Source: Ottowia beijingensis
Lineage (GTDB): Bacteria > Pseudomonadota > Gammaproteobacteria > Burkholderiales > Burkholderiaceae_C
Length of the DNA stretch: 64,000 nt
Assembly: GCF_013423955.1 (NCBI RefSeq)
Contig: NZ_JACCKX010000003.1
Coordinates: forward strand, 1 to 64,000
Reading direction: 5' to 3'
Of the stretch, positions 1 to 10,449 are shown piece by piece; the stretch's first letter is position 1, and every line of letters begins with the position of its first letter. Position numbers and translations under genes: made by a program. The notes under the pieces were generated by a model. The model did not search any database, had not been told where the DNA came from, and saw nothing but the letters and a program-made list of their open reading frames with translations.

Positions 1-77
1 GTTCAAGCGTTTGCTTGATCGGGGAGCAAGGGTGTCCGTCTGCACGCCTCACGAAACTTCGCCAAATCCTTCCACGA

Positions 78-347
78 TCATGAGAGATCCTTTCGAGCTC
101 CTTGGCGAATTGGTACCAGCGCCTGGTACTCGGGTGATTCGTACCAGGCGCGGGCTTGGGCCACGGACGGGAACTCCAGGACGACGAGGCGGTCTGCTGG
201 AAGCGCTCCTTCGCGCAGTTCCTTGGGCCTGTTGCGGATGAGGTACTTGCCGCCATGGGCTGCGATCGTTGCAGGTGCGCCTGCTGCATAGGGGGCATAG
301 CTTGACGGATCTTCCACGTCAATGAATGCCAGCACGTAGCCTTTCAT
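78..347 (-). CDS. DUF1330 family protein
   Basis: An 89-residue protein that fits the whole DUF1330 family, a small ferredoxin-like (dimeric alpha-beta barrel) fold. The family pattern is visible: a beta strand with GYVLAFIDVEDPSSY at the N-terminus, then AHGGKYLIRN, a central VVLEFPS strand and a WYESPEYQ helix near the end. The biochemical role of the family is unknown. It lies 31 bases downstream of the quinone oxidoreductase gene on the same strand and is probably cotranscribed with it. The frame is intact and the length is normal. Confidence 0.85.
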   Translation of the reverse strand: MKGYVLAFIDVEDPSSYAPYAAGAPATIAAHGGKYLIRNRPKELREGALPADRLVVLEFPSVAQARAWYESPEYQALVPIRQGARKDLS

Positions 348-377
348 CCAAGTCTCCGAAGTGAGTAGTGAACAGTG

Positions 378-1369
378 CTAGTGGATGGTTAGGACAAGCT
401 TCCCGATCACCCTCTTGATGTCAGCCGGGCGGCTGCGTCAGCGAAAGATTCAAGAGCGAACACTTGCGTGATGTGTGGGCGCAAGAGTCCCTGCAGGTAG
501 AGCTCGTTCAGTTTTGCTTGAGCCTCTGCGACGAGCTCGGGCGAGTAGGTCGGGTAGTCCGTCCACTGCATACCGGAGACAGAGATGTTCTTGAGCAGCA
601 GGTAGGAGCCTTTGATCACCGGAATCTTGCCAGCGGCGAACCCGATGATCACCGCCCGGCCGCGCCGCGCGAGCGAGCGAATGCACGCATCGAACACATC
701 GCCGCCCACGGGATCGAGGAAGACGTCGGCTCCTTTTCCATTCGTAGCGCGATGCACTTGCTCGCGAGTGGACTCGGGAAGGTTGGCGGCCGAGAGGTCA
801 ATCACCTCATCGGCTCCGGATTGATGCACTGCTTTCGCCTGGGCTTCCGAGGTCACGCCCGCGAGGACTTTCGCGCCTAGGGCCTTGGCGATCTGAACGG
901 CGGCAAGCCCTACACCCCCGGCAGCTCCACTGATCAGCACGGTCTCTCCGTTGCGGAAATTGCCGCGGTCCGTGAGCGCAAAGTACGCCGTCTGGTACAC
1001 GAGGCCCATCGCGGCCGCATCAGCGAAGGGCATTTCTGTTGGTATCTTTTGTGCGCTCGACTGAGGAACGGACAGGCGACTTGCGAAGCAGCCGTTCTCC
1101 ACTTGGGCCACAACGTGGTCCCCTTGCTTGAAGGTGCGGACGTTCGGGCCGACGGCCTCCACGATGCCAGCTGCGTCCTTTCCAGGAGTGAACGGGCGCT
1201 CGGGAAGGATTTGGTACTTCCCGCTCATGACCAGGAGATCGGGAAAGTTGAGAGACGCTGCTTTGACAGCGATCAGGATGTCATCGGAGCCGACAACCGG
1301 TTCGGCCACTTCTTCGACGTGATGTGTGCGAGGGTCCTCGCTGAACTGACGAATGAGTACGGCTTTCAT
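378..1369 (-). CDS. NADPH:quinone oxidoreductase family protein (zinc-free MDR), 3' frameshift
   Basis: Medium-chain dehydrogenase/reductase of the quinone oxidoreductase type, about 330 residues. The N-terminus MKAVLIRQFSEDP and the nucleotide-binding segment LISGAAGGVGLAAVQIAKALGAKV are typical. The start at 1369 is preferred over the in-frame start 36 bases upstream because family members begin MKAV. The uninterrupted frame stops at 407, but the next frame continues with the usual ending IKRVIGKLVLTIH to a stop at 378, so there is one indel near 420. These enzymes reduce quinones or enones with NADPH. It precedes the DUF1330 gene and is divergent from the transporter at 1714. Substrate unknown. 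Confidence 0.8.
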
Positions 1370-1510
1370 GCTGCTCGGAGGGGAGGGGTGATGGGGACGT
1401 GTCAAAACTACGGACTCAAGTTGCCCAATTCTGCTGATGATTCTGATGCGTCGATTCTTGGAATTATGTAATCATATTTGCATAGATCGGTTTGATTTTC
1501 CGTATAAATA

Positions 1511-1566
1511 TAGGTGTAAACCCTAGTCTTTAGAGAAATTATGTATCAATAACTTGATATAAATTG
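1511..1566. promoter_or_regulatory. Operator-like element in the divergent promoter region upstream of the MFS gene
   Basis: The 344-base gap 1370-1713 separates two divergent genes and is AT-rich against its surroundings. It contains TAGGTGTAAACCCT (1511-1524) and, about 19 bases later, the perfect dyad TATCAA-TAAC-TTGATA (1544-1559) followed by TAAATTG. A near copy of the whole arrangement lies upstream of the fadH gene at 3270-3325. This suggests one regulator for both. The regulator is not identified in the window. Confidence 0.5.
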
Positions 1567-1713
1567 CTGGCTCTGCAAAGATCGCGCCGTCGCTAGAGCG
1601 ATGGGCTGCGCGCAGGTCTGTTCTGGTCGCTTGTGCTTCGCATGAGCGCGCCGATGTAGCACGTCTTGGTCGTGGTTCCGATGTATCCCTACCGAAACAA
1701 GGAGACAAGACCC

Positions 1714-3061
1714 ATGCGAGAGATCAACGTGCACGAACTTGCCGATGAGGCCAAGTTCAATCGTTTCCATGCCAAGGTGCTGGCCTGGTGCTTCGTGGTC
1801 ATCATCATTGATGGCTATGATTTGGCGGTCGCTGGAGCGGCGCTTCCGGCCATCATGAAGGAGATGGGCGTGGAAGCCGCGACCGCTGGCTTCATGGCCA
1901 GCTCGGCTCTGTTCGGGATGATGTTCGGCGCTATCTTTCTGGGCGCGCTGTCGGACAAGATCGGCCGCCGTTGGACGATCTCTCTTTGTGTGTTTCTCTT
2001 CAGCGTATTCACCGCGGCAGCGGGGCTGACCAAAGATCCTGTCACCTTCAGCATCGCGCGCTTCATCGCGGGGCTGGGCATTGGCGGCGTGATGCCGAAC
2101 ATCACAGCTCAGATGACCGAGTACGCGCCCAAGCGGATCCGGAGTTTCCTGACGACCGTGATGTTTTCCGGCTACGCCATCGGCGGCATTCTGGCTGCCG
2201 TGCTGGGAAAGCAGTTCATTGCGCAGTTTGGCTGGCAGATCGTGTTCTTTGCCGCCGGTGTCCCGGTGCTGCTGATCCCCTTCATCCTGAAGTCGATGCC
2301 TGAATCGCTGTCGTTCCTGGTATCCCGGCGAGACAGTGCGCAACTGCGTCAGATCGCCCAATCCATCGATCCGGGTTGAAGATCGGCGCCAACGACACCT
2401 TCCATCCGCCTCGGGCCACCAATGCTGGGGCCGGTGCCACCGTAGCGCAACTGTTCCAAGATGGGCGCGGACTGAGCACGGTGATGTTCTGGGTGGCTTT
2501 CTTCACTGGCTTGTTCATGATCTACGCGCTCAGCACCTGGCTGACGAAGCTGATGGCCATGTCGGGCTACAGCCTTGGCCCGCATTGAGCTTTGTCATCG
2601 CACTCAATGTGGGTGCGGTGATCGGATCGATCGGCGGCGGGTGGCTTGCGGACCGGTTCCACATCAAATGGGTCGTGGTCTGCATGTACGCGTTGGGCGG
2701 CGTCTTCCTGTACATGATGACGCTGAAAACCTCGACGGAGGTGCTCTATTTCATCATCGCAGCGGTTGGGGCTTGCTCGACGGGGGCGCAAATTGTGGTC
2801 TACGCCTACAGCGGCCAGTACTACCCGTCAGACATTCGGTCCACCGGCATCGGCATGGCGTCGGGCATCGGGCGCATGGGGGCGATCGCTGCGCCTTTGC
2901 TGATCGGGTTGATCGTGTCCCTGCAACTTCCTCTTGAGCAGAACTTCCTGGTCATCGGTGCCGCAGGCGTTGTGGGAGCGATTGCGCTTGCGTGCATCAA
3001 CCATGGCCGATCGGCTTCGGAACTGACCCTCAAGACCCTCAAGACGAGTACTGCCACGTGA
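1714..3061 (+). CDS. MFS transporter, aromatic acid:H+ symporter (AAHS) type, frameshifted
   Basis: Twelve-helix major facilitator of the AAHS family (BenK/PcaK/MhpT group). Visible signatures are the DGYDLAVAGAALPAIM segment in helix 1, the loop ALSDKIGRR between helices 2 and 3, and FIAGLGIGGVMPN in helix 4. The start at 1714 has AAGGAG ten bases upstream. The protein is read in three frames, changing near 2375 and 2585; joined, it has a normal length of about 449 residues. Such carriers import benzoate-like or alicyclic acids. As first gene of the cluster with the ligase and ring-cleavage genes, it is the best candidate for cyclohexanecarboxylate uptake. The substrate is inferred from context. 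Confidence 0.85.
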
Positions 3062-3269
3062 GTGGCATGGATGTGGGGCCTCGCGGCCTGGCCAGGTGCT
3101 GCTAGCCCAACCTCGCCTTGCCGGGGGAGGGGCGCCGCGCGTCGAATGCGAGTTCCACACCTGGTTCGGCATCCCCGCACGCCTGTAGGAGCTGTCATCG
3201 TCGTAGCGCCGATCGCTTTCATTTGTGTAGTGATGTTGATGGTTATTTGGATTGAGATGTTATATGAAG

Positions 3270-3325
3270 TAGGTGTTAACCCTGTATTTCTCAAATAAAA
3301 TACGTCATGATCTTGACGTAAATTG
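3270..3325 (+). promoter_or_regulatory. Operator-like dyad upstream of fadH
   Basis: TAGGTGTTAACCCT (3270-3283) is followed by the perfect inverted repeat TACGTCA-N6-TGACGTA (3301-3320) and AATTG, 51 bases before the fadH start. The layout copies that at 1511-1566: the same TAGGTGT-AACCCT block, a dyad whose right half has the pattern TTGAYRTA, and the same AATTG tail. This is probably the binding site of a dimeric repressor or activator. The rest of the 314-base gap 3062-3375 shows no convincing gene. Confidence 0.55.
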
Positions 3326-3375
3326 ATGGGGCGAGGATCATTGCACTCACCCCAAACCCAGCACGAGAGACAAAC

Positions 3376-5398
3376 ATGTCAACCTATCCACACCTCCTGA
3401 GCCCCTGCGCGTCGCTGGGGTAGATCTGCCGAACCGCATGGTGATGGGCGCAATGCATACGCGCCTGGAAACAATGGATCGTCCCCATGAAAGACTGGCG
3501 GCCTTCTACGCGGCCCGTGCCGCAGGTGAGATCGGCCTCATCCTTACCGGCGGCTACTCCCCGTGCCCGAAGGGGTGATGGATGAAGGTGGTCTGGTGCT
3601 GCAAAAGCCCGGGGATTTGGGCGAGCATCGCGCGATCACCTCGGCGGTGAATGAGGCCGGTGGACGCATCGTCCTGCAGATTCTTCACGCAGGCCGTTAT
3701 GCCAAGGTGTCCACCTGTGTGGCGCCGTCGGCCGGCAAGGCGCGGATCAACGTCTTTCCTCCACGTGCGCTGACGACCGAAGAGGTCTGGGCAACGGTCG
3801 AGAGCTTTGCGAACACATCGGCACTGGCAGAGCAGGCTGGCTACGTGGGTGTCGAAATCATGGGCTCCGAGGGCTACCTGATCAACGAGTTCACCGCAGC
3901 ATTGACCAATCAGCGCGACGACGAGTTCGGCGGCGACTTTGATCGCCGGATCCGCTTCCCCTTGAAATCGTGAAGGCCGTGCGGGCGCGGGTCTCGCCCG
4001 AATTCATGGTCATCTACCGCATCTCGTCCATCGACCTGATGGACGGGGTATGACCGGCGAAGAAGTGGCCGAACTCGCCCGCCGGGTCGAAGCGGCGGGT
4101 GCCGACATGATCAACACCGGCATCGGCTGGCACGAATCGTCCGTGCCGACCATGGCAGCGCCGGTCCCGCGTGCGGCATGGATCGACGCGATCCGCAACG
4201 TGAAGCGTGCGGTCGGCATTCCGGTGATGGCGTCCAACCGCATCAATGCTCCTGATGTGGCTGAAGAGATCATCGCTTCCGGCGCTGCCGATCTGGTTTC
4301 GATGGCCCGTCCGCTGCTCGCCGATCCCGAGCGCCCGCAAGACGCGCGAGAACCGCGCCGACGAGATCAATACCTGCATCGCCTGCAACCAAGCCTGCCT
4401 TGACCGCATTTTTACCGACCGCGTGGCGACTTGCCTGGTGAACCCGAGGGCAGGGCGCGAGATCGAGCCGACGATAGCAAGACCACCGCGCCCAAGCATT
4501 TCGCCGTTGTCGGTGGCGGCCTGCCGGCATGGCCTTTGCGATCAATGCCGCGCAGCGTGGTCATCGGGTCACCTTGTTCGAGGCAGGCGATCAGCTCGGT
4601 GGCCAACTGAATATGGCTCGCAAAGTGCCGGGCAAGAACGAGTTCAACGAAATGCTGCGCTACTTCCGGGTCTCGCTGGAGCGCCTGAAGGTCGCGGTGC
4701 ATCTGAAAACCCGAGCCGATGCGGAGGATCTCGCCGCGCGTGTGCGTTCGGGTGAGCTCGACGAGGTGGTGATTGCGACGGGCGTGATCCCGCGCGAGCC
4801 CGAGATCAAAGGCCTTGATCACCCGAAGGTGGTCAGCTACCTGGATGTGCTGGCCAACGGCGTGCCGGTGGGCAACAAGGTCGCTATCATCGGCGCGGGC
4901 GGAATCGGCTTCGACGTGGCCGAGTACCTGGTCGGCAGTGCCGAGGAGTCGCTCAAGCCAAAGGTATTCATGGATGCCTGGGGTGTGGATACGGCCATTC
5001 GCAGCGCGGGCGGGCTCAAGGCGCCTGCGCAGCACGGCACCGAGCGCGTCATCCACATGTTCCAACGCAAGCCCGAGTCACTGGGCAAGAACTTGGGCAA
5101 GTCCACCGGGTGGATTCTCAAGGCCAAGCTGCGCAAGGCAGGCGTGGCGATGACGGCCGGAGCAAGTTACCAGGCCGTTGACGACCAGGGCCTGCACTAC
5201 AGCGTGAATGGCGAGGCTCGCGTATTGGACGCGGACACTGTCATCCTCTGCGCGGGACAGCTCTCGAACCGGACGCTGTTTGATGGTTTGGCCGAGCGAG
5301 GCGTCAAGCCCTACGTGATCGGCGGAGCCGATGTTGCTGCCGAATTGGACGCATTGCGCGCCATCGACCAGGCAACGCGTCTGGCCGTTTCGTTCTGA
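3376..5398 (+). CDS. fadH: NADPH-dependent 2,4-dienoyl-CoA reductase (FadH type), multiple frameshifts
   Basis: Restored by joining frames, the product is about 674 residues, the FadH size. The N-terminal old-yellow-enzyme TIM barrel carries the two catalytic landmarks: the tyrosine in MGSEGYLINEF and the histidine in GIGWHESSVPT. Next comes the [4Fe-4S] cysteine set CIACNQACLD...CLVNP, then an FAD/NADPH-binding half with VVGGG and IIGAGGIGFDVAEYLV. FadH reduces 2,4-dienoyl-CoA to 3-enoyl-CoA. About seven frame changes occur (near 3405, 3560, 3960, 4050, 4335, 4480 and 4520). All leave conserved sequence on both sides, so sequence error is more likely than decay. Its place between the transporter and the ligase suggests reduction of a cyclohexadienecarboxyl-CoA or a linear dienoyl intermediate; this is inference. 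Confidence 0.85.
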
Positions 5399-5426
5399 CT
5401 TTGACAGCCCTAACTCAGAGACAAGC

Positions 5427-7075
5427 ATGACGAACAAATTCAAACAAGGTCTTGACAAGAACCCGGCCAACTACCAGCCACTGACCCCGCTGGCGTTGCT
5501 CGACCGAGCGGCGGACATCCATCCAGACCGCATCGCTGTCATTCATGGCGAGCGGCGCTATACATGGGCCGCCTACGCCCAGCGTTGCCGCAGCCTGGCA
5601 CGCGCGTTGATCGGCGCGGGCATCCAGCGTGGAGATACGGTCGCCATCCTCGCGGCCAATATCCCCGAGATGCTGGAGGCGCAGTTTGGGGTGCCCATGG
5701 CGGGCGCTGTCGTCAACTCCATCAACATCCGCCTGGACGCGGCGGCGATCGCCTTCATCCTGCAGCATTCCGAGACCCGGTTGCTGATGGTGGACCAGCA
5801 ATTTGCCGAGGTGGCGCGTGCGGCGGTGAAGCTCTCCGGCTTGCAAATGGATGTGGTGGACATCCGTGCAAGCGACGTCCCAGACGCCGACCCGGTGGGT
5901 GTGATCGACTACGAGCGTTTCCTGGCCGATGCGCCTGCTGATGCGCAGCTGCGCTACCCCGAGGACGAGTGGGACGCCATCGCGTTGAACTACACCTCGG
6001 GAACCACGGGCAACCCCAAGGGCGTGGTCTACCACCACCGTGCGGCCTATCTCAATGCGCTCGGCACCTCCTCTATGCGCGGTTGAACGTAGGAGTCCCG
6101 GTCTACCTGTGGACCTTGCCGCTGTTCCATTGCAACGGCTGCTGCTATGCGTGGGCCCTGGCCGCCGTGGCCGGGACGAGTGTGTGCCTGCGCAAGGTGG
6201 TCGCGGAGGACATCTACGACGCCATCGGCCAGCATAGCGTGACGCATTTCTGCGGCGCCCCGGCGGTGCTCAGTTCGCTGATCGCAGGCAAGCCGCAGAA
6301 CTGGAGCAAGCCAAGCTCCCCCATCTGGGTCGCCTGCGCCGGAGCCTCGCCGCCAGTGTCGGTGATCGCTCAAACCGAGGCCCTGGGCTTCGAGGTGCTG
6401 CACGTGTATGGCATGACTGAGCAGCACGGTGTCAACACCACCTGCGTGCCTCAGGATTCGTGGGCCGCCATGCCGGCTGAAGAGCGTCTGCGCCACATGG
6501 GCCGTCAGGGCGTTCGCACGGCGGTCGCGGGAGACATGATGGTGGCCAATCCCCATACCCTGCAGCCCGTGTCCCGCGACGGCAAGACGATCGGCGAGGT
6601 GCTTTTCCGAGGGAATCTGGGCATGAAGGGCTACCTCAAGAACCCCGAGGCTACGCGAGAGGCCTTCGAGGGTGGCTGGATGCACAGTGGCGATCTGGCC
6701 GTGGTGTATGAGGACGGCTACATCGAGATCAAGGACCGCTCCAAGGACATCATCATTTCCGGCGGCGAGAACGTCTCTTCCATCGAGGTCGAGGAGGTCC
6801 TGTTCACGCACCCGGCGGTGTTCCAGGCCGCGGTGGTCGCCGTGCCGGACGAGAAATGGGGTGAGGTCCCCTGTGCAGTGCTGGAGCTGCATCCGCAGCA
6901 CGTCGGCACCTTGACGCAGGAAGAGGTCATCCAGTTCTGCCGCGCCAGGCTACCGGGTTTCAAGACGCCGAAGCACGTGCTCTTCGAGCCCATCGTGCGC
7001 ACTGCCACCGGCAAGCTGCAGAAATTCAAGCTGCGCGACCACGTCGCTCAGGTCATCGCCAACCGCAATCACTGA
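5427..7075 (+). CDS. aliA: AMP-dependent acyl-CoA ligase, probable cyclohexanecarboxylate-CoA ligase (AliA-like)
   Basis: ANL-family acyl-CoA synthetase of about 549 residues. The ATP-binding loop YTSGTTGNPKGVVYHH, the HVYGMTEQHG segment, SGDLAVVYEDGYIEIKDRSKD and the C-terminal lysine motif TGKLQKFKLRDHV are all present. One frame change occurs near 6070, inside a conserved LLY...PVYLW region, so the gene is otherwise whole. By sequence alone it resembles the DmdB/medium-chain acyl-CoA ligase group. The AliA assignment rests on the next three genes, which look like badH, badI and badK. The proposed reaction is cyclohexanecarboxylate + CoA + ATP to the CoA thioester in the cytoplasm. A related alicyclic or medium-chain acid is possible. 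Confidence 0.7.
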
Positions 7076-7103
7076 CTCAATTTATTTACAGGAGAGCATT
7101 CCC

Positions 7104-7868
7104 ATGCGTGGACTCAAAGACAAAGTGGCCATCATCACTGGCGCAGCCGGCGGCATCGGGCGCAGCCTGGTGCAGCGTTTCCTGGAGGAGGGTGCGCGTC
7201 GCCGCACTGGATCTGAACCAGGCTGGCCTCGATGAAATCAAGGGCCAGTTCCAACAGTACGCGGGTCAGCTGACCACGGCTCAGCTGGATATCACGGATC
7301 ACGACGCGGTTGCCAAGGCTGTGCAGAAGATCCACGCCGATCTCAAGCAGATCGACATCCTCGTCAACAACGCCGGCTGGGACGTGGCCAAGCAGTTTGT
7401 CGAGACCACGCCCGATCTGTGGGACAAACTGATCGCGATCAACCTCAAGGGCCCCTGAGCCTGCAGCATGCCGTGGTGCCTTTCATGGTGGCGGCCGGCG
7501 GCGGCAAGATCGTCAACATCGCCTCCGATGCGGGGCGCGTCGGTTCGTCCGGCGAATCCGTCTACTCCGCATGCAAGGGCGGCATCATCGCCTTCAGCAA
7601 GACGCTGGCCCGTGAGACGGCACGCAGCAATGTGCGCGTCAACGTGGTGTGCCCGGGGCCCACCGATACCGCGCTGCTGCAGTCCTTCACGGGCGGCGGC
7701 GAGTTCGGCCAGAAGATCTACGACGGTCTCAAGCGGGCCATTCCCCTGAAGCGCCTTGGCCAGCCCGAGGACATTCCCGGCGCCGTGGCGTTCCTCTCCA
7801 GCGACGACGCCAACTTCATCACCGGCCAGGTCATCTCGGTGTCCGGCGGCCTGACCATGCACGGCTAA
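7104..7868 (+). CDS. badH: SDR dehydrogenase, BadH-like 2-hydroxycyclohexanecarboxyl-CoA dehydrogenase, frameshifted
   Basis: Short-chain dehydrogenase of 254 residues after frame repair. It shows the cofactor motif TGAAGGIG, NNAGWD, and the catalytic Ser/Tyr/Lys set within NIASDAGRVGSSGESVYSACKGG. The segments VNVVCPGPTDTALL and FITGQVISVSGGLTMHG match what I recall of Rhodopseudomonas BadH closely. Frame changes lie near 7196 and 7455. Together they amount to three missing bases, so the first and last frames agree. RBS AGGAGA is upstream of 7104. BadH oxidises 2-hydroxycyclohexanecarboxyl-CoA to the 2-keto form with NAD+. The next gene encodes the enzyme for that product, which supports the assignment. 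Confidence 0.78.
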
Positions 7869-7886
7869 CCCCACCAGGAGACGACC

Positions 7887-8687
7887 ATGAGCAACTACAC
7901 GGACATCCTCTACGAAGTGAAGGGCGGCGTTGCCCGCATCTCCATCAACCGTCCCGAAAAGTACAACGCATTTCGCGGCAAGACCTGCGACGAACTGATC
8001 GACGCGCTGCACCGTGCCGGCTGGGACAAGAGCATTGGCGTCATCGTGCTCACCGGCGTGGGCGAGAAGGCGTTCTGCACAGGGGGCGACCAGTCGGCCC
8101 ATGATGGTGGCTACGACGGCCGGGGCCTGATCGGTCTGCCGGTCGAGGAACTGCAAGGAATGATCCGCGAGGTGCCGAAGCCCGTGATTGCCCGCGTCAA
8201 TGGCTTTGCCATCGGTGGCGGCAACGTGCTGGTGACCTGCTGCGATCTCGCGATTGCTGCGGACACGGCTCAGTTCGGCCAGGTCGGCCCGAAGGTCGGC
8301 TCGGTGGATCCCGGCTTTGGCACGGCCTATCTCGCCCGCGTGGTTGGCGAGAAGAAAGCCCGTGAGATCTGGTATCTGTGCCGCCGCTACAAGGCGCAGG
8401 AAGCGCTCGCCATGGGGCTAGTCAACGCTGTCGTTCCCATGGCGGAACTGGATGCCGAAGTCGATCGCTGGTGCCAGGAAATCATGGAAAAGAGCCCGAC
8501 AGCGATTGCCATCGCCAAGCGCTCCTTCAACGCCGATTCGGATTCGATCCGTGGTATTGGCGGCCTGGGCATGCAGGCGCTGGCGCTGTACTACGGTACC
8601 GAAGAGTCTCACGAGGGTGTCAAGGCGTTCCTGGAGAAGCGCAAGCCGCGTTTCCGTCCCCAATCCGACGAAGGCAGCCAGGCATGA
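7887..8687 (+). CDS. badI: 2-ketocyclohexanecarboxyl-CoA hydrolase (ring cleavage)
   Basis: An intact 266-residue crotonase-fold enzyme. It is not a general hydratase: the segments [63 protein letters not shown] and [11 protein letters not shown] are characteristic of BadI and the related MenB group. BadI hydrolyses the ring of 2-ketocyclohexanecarboxyl-CoA by a reverse Dieckmann-type reaction to give pimeloyl-CoA. It follows the badH-like gene by 18 bases with GGAGACG as RBS. Its stop overlaps the start of the next gene (ATGA), so the three are probably translationally coupled. This is the most specific marker of the pathway in the window. Confidence 0.9.
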   Translation: MSNYTDILYEVKGGVARISINRPEKYNAFRGKTCDELIDALHRAGWDKSIGVIVLTGVGEKAFCTGGDQSAHDGGYDGRGLIGLPVEELQGMIREVPKPVIARVNGFAIGGGNVLVTCCDLAIAADTAQFGQVGPKVGSVDPGFGTAYLARVVGEKKAREIWYLCRRYKAQEALAMGLVNAVVPMAELDAEVDRWCQEIMEKSPTAIAIAKRSFNADSDSIRGIGGLGMQALALYYGTEESHEGVKAFLEKRKPRFRPQSDEGSQA

Positions 8688-9456
8688 GCGCGGAGCTGAC
8701 CTACCGTGATGGTGTCGCGATCCTGACGCTGAACCGCCCGAAGGCCTTGAATGCGCTGAACGCCGAGATGGTCGGAGAGATCTCCAACCGTCTTGACGAG
8801 GTCGCGGTATCGGACGCCCGGGCACTGCTCATCGTTGGTGCAGGCGGCGGCAAGTCCTTCTGCGCGGGCGCCGATGTGAGCGAACTGCAGGGCAAGAATG
8901 CCGGCGAGCAGCGCGAAACCGCACGGCGTGGTCAGTTGGCGTTCGCCAAGCTGGACAGCCTGCGCATTCCTTCCGTCGCAGTCATCACTGGCGTGGCGTT
9001 CGGGGGCGGGCTCGAGCTGGCGATGGCGTGCACCTTTCGGATCGCGACGCCCACGTCGCGGCTCGGCCTCCCCGAGATCAAGCTGGGCCTGATTCCCGGC
9101 TACGGGGAACGCAGCGGCTGCCGCGCCTGGTGGGCGTTGGGCGAGCTGTGGAGTTGATTGCCAGCGGCCGTGCGATCGATGCCCAGGAAGCAGAGCGCAT
9201 CGGCCTGATCCATCGCATCGTCGAGGTCGAGGATCCGATCGATGCGGGAGTCGCCTATCTGAAGAGCCTCGGCGAGCCGTTTCCGGCGTCCCTGGGCCAT
9301 GCGCTCGAGGCGATCCGGCATTCGCAGTCCATGCGCATGGAGGACGGGCTGCAGCAGGAGGCGGAGTGTTTCTCGGCGGCGACCCAGACCGGTGATGCCG
9401 TCGAAGGAGTCACTGCCTTCCTGGGCAAGCGCAAGCCTCTGTTCACCGGACACTGA
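8684..9456 (+). CDS. badK: Enoyl-CoA hydratase, BadK-like cyclohex-1-ene-1-carboxyl-CoA hydratase, frameshifted
   Basis: Crotonase-family protein of about 257 residues. The oxyanion-hole segments [11 protein letters not shown] and [14 protein letters not shown] are present, as is the family block [25 protein letters not shown], which is split by one missing G near 9105. The start ATG at 8684 overlaps the badI stop by four bases. A plain short-chain enoyl-CoA hydratase has the same motifs. The BadK role (adding water to cyclohex-1-ene-1-carboxyl-CoA) is inferred from its coupling to badH and badI. The C-terminus [15 protein letters not shown] is normal. Confidence 0.72.
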
Positions 9457-9545
9457 GTGGTTTCCCCACGCAGTCTTTGATTCAGGGAGTCCCTATTTCC
9501 AGCGCATCTGATCTCCGGGAGCCAGCGCATTCGGCGGCAAGTCCG

Positions 9546-10420
9546 ATGCTGGTGCGCTCGATGCCCCTTGTGTTCGTGGTCATCTGGGCCACGGGCTTTG
9601 TCGTGGCCAGGTACGGCATGCCGCATTCGCCGCCCATGAAGTTCCTGGCGGTTCGCTATGCCTTGTCCGTCGGCTGCTTTGGCATTTGGGCCGTTGCCGC
9701 CCGGGCGACGTGGCCGCGGGACGCCCGGAGCTGGCTGCACCTGAGCGTCACCGGGATGCTGATGCACGCCATCTACTTGGGCGGCGTGTGGGCCGCAGTG
9801 AAGATGGGGATGGGCGCGGGCCTGACTGCATTGCTCGTCGGGTTGCAGCCCGTTCTGACGGCGATCTGGCTTTCCTGCCGAGGCGGCAGCGTGACAAGAG
9901 CCCAATGGGTGGGGCTTGTTCTCGGACTGCTGGGATTGCTGCTGGTGGTTTGGGCAAAGCTGGGGTTCGGGGAGGTCGGCCCTGCCAGTTTGGGTTGCGC
10001 GTTGACGGCTCTGCTGGCCATCACCATGGGAACCCTGTACCAGAAGCGCTTCGTGGCTCCCTGCGATGTTCGGACCGCCAGCTTCATCCAATTGCTGGCG
10101 GCGTTTGTGGTGACCACACCTCTGGCGTTGCTGGAAACGGAGCCGATGCGGTGGGTCGGCGCCGCTGGGGGCCTGAATTCGGAGCTGGCGGGGGCCATGG
10201 CCTGGTCCGTGCTGGGGCTGACGTTGGGAGGCAGCTCTTTGCTGTATCTGTTGATCCAGCGAGGCGCCGCAACCTCCGTCACCAGTCTTTTCTACCTAGT
10301 ACCTCCCACGACAGCGGTGATGGCGTGGGTGCTTTTGGCGAGCCGGTCACGGGGCTGACGGTCGCCGGGATGGTCGTCACCGCAATCGGCGTCGGGATCG
10401 TCGTGCGCAAGCCGAACTGA
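9546..10420 (+). CDS. EamA/DMT-family permease, frameshifted at 3' end
   Basis: Hydrophobic protein of about 291 residues with around ten predicted membrane helices in two repeats, as in drug/metabolite transporters. The first helix is LVFVVIWATGFVVARYG. The frame changes near 10335, where LVPPTTAVMAWVLL continues in the next frame as FGEPVTGLTVAGMVVTAIGVGIVVRKPN, the usual EamA ending. The start at 9546 is chosen because it opens directly into helix 1. It sits between the hydratase and isomerase genes on the same strand. An export role for acids or metabolites is possible, but nothing in the sequence fixes the substrate. Confidence 0.75.
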
Positions 10421-10449
10421 TTCCGATCACGTCCTGAAGGAGTTGAAGC

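Noticed and set aside
3062..3298. A 78-residue open frame between the transporter and fadH genes
   Set aside because: No RBS, no family resemblance, and it overlaps the operator-like element at 3270-3320.
3376..9456. Reading the alicyclic genes as decaying pseudogenes
   Set aside because: Catalytic residues are conserved on both sides of each break, there are no large deletions or scattered nonsense codons, and the same type of homopolymer indel affects unrelated genes across the whole window.
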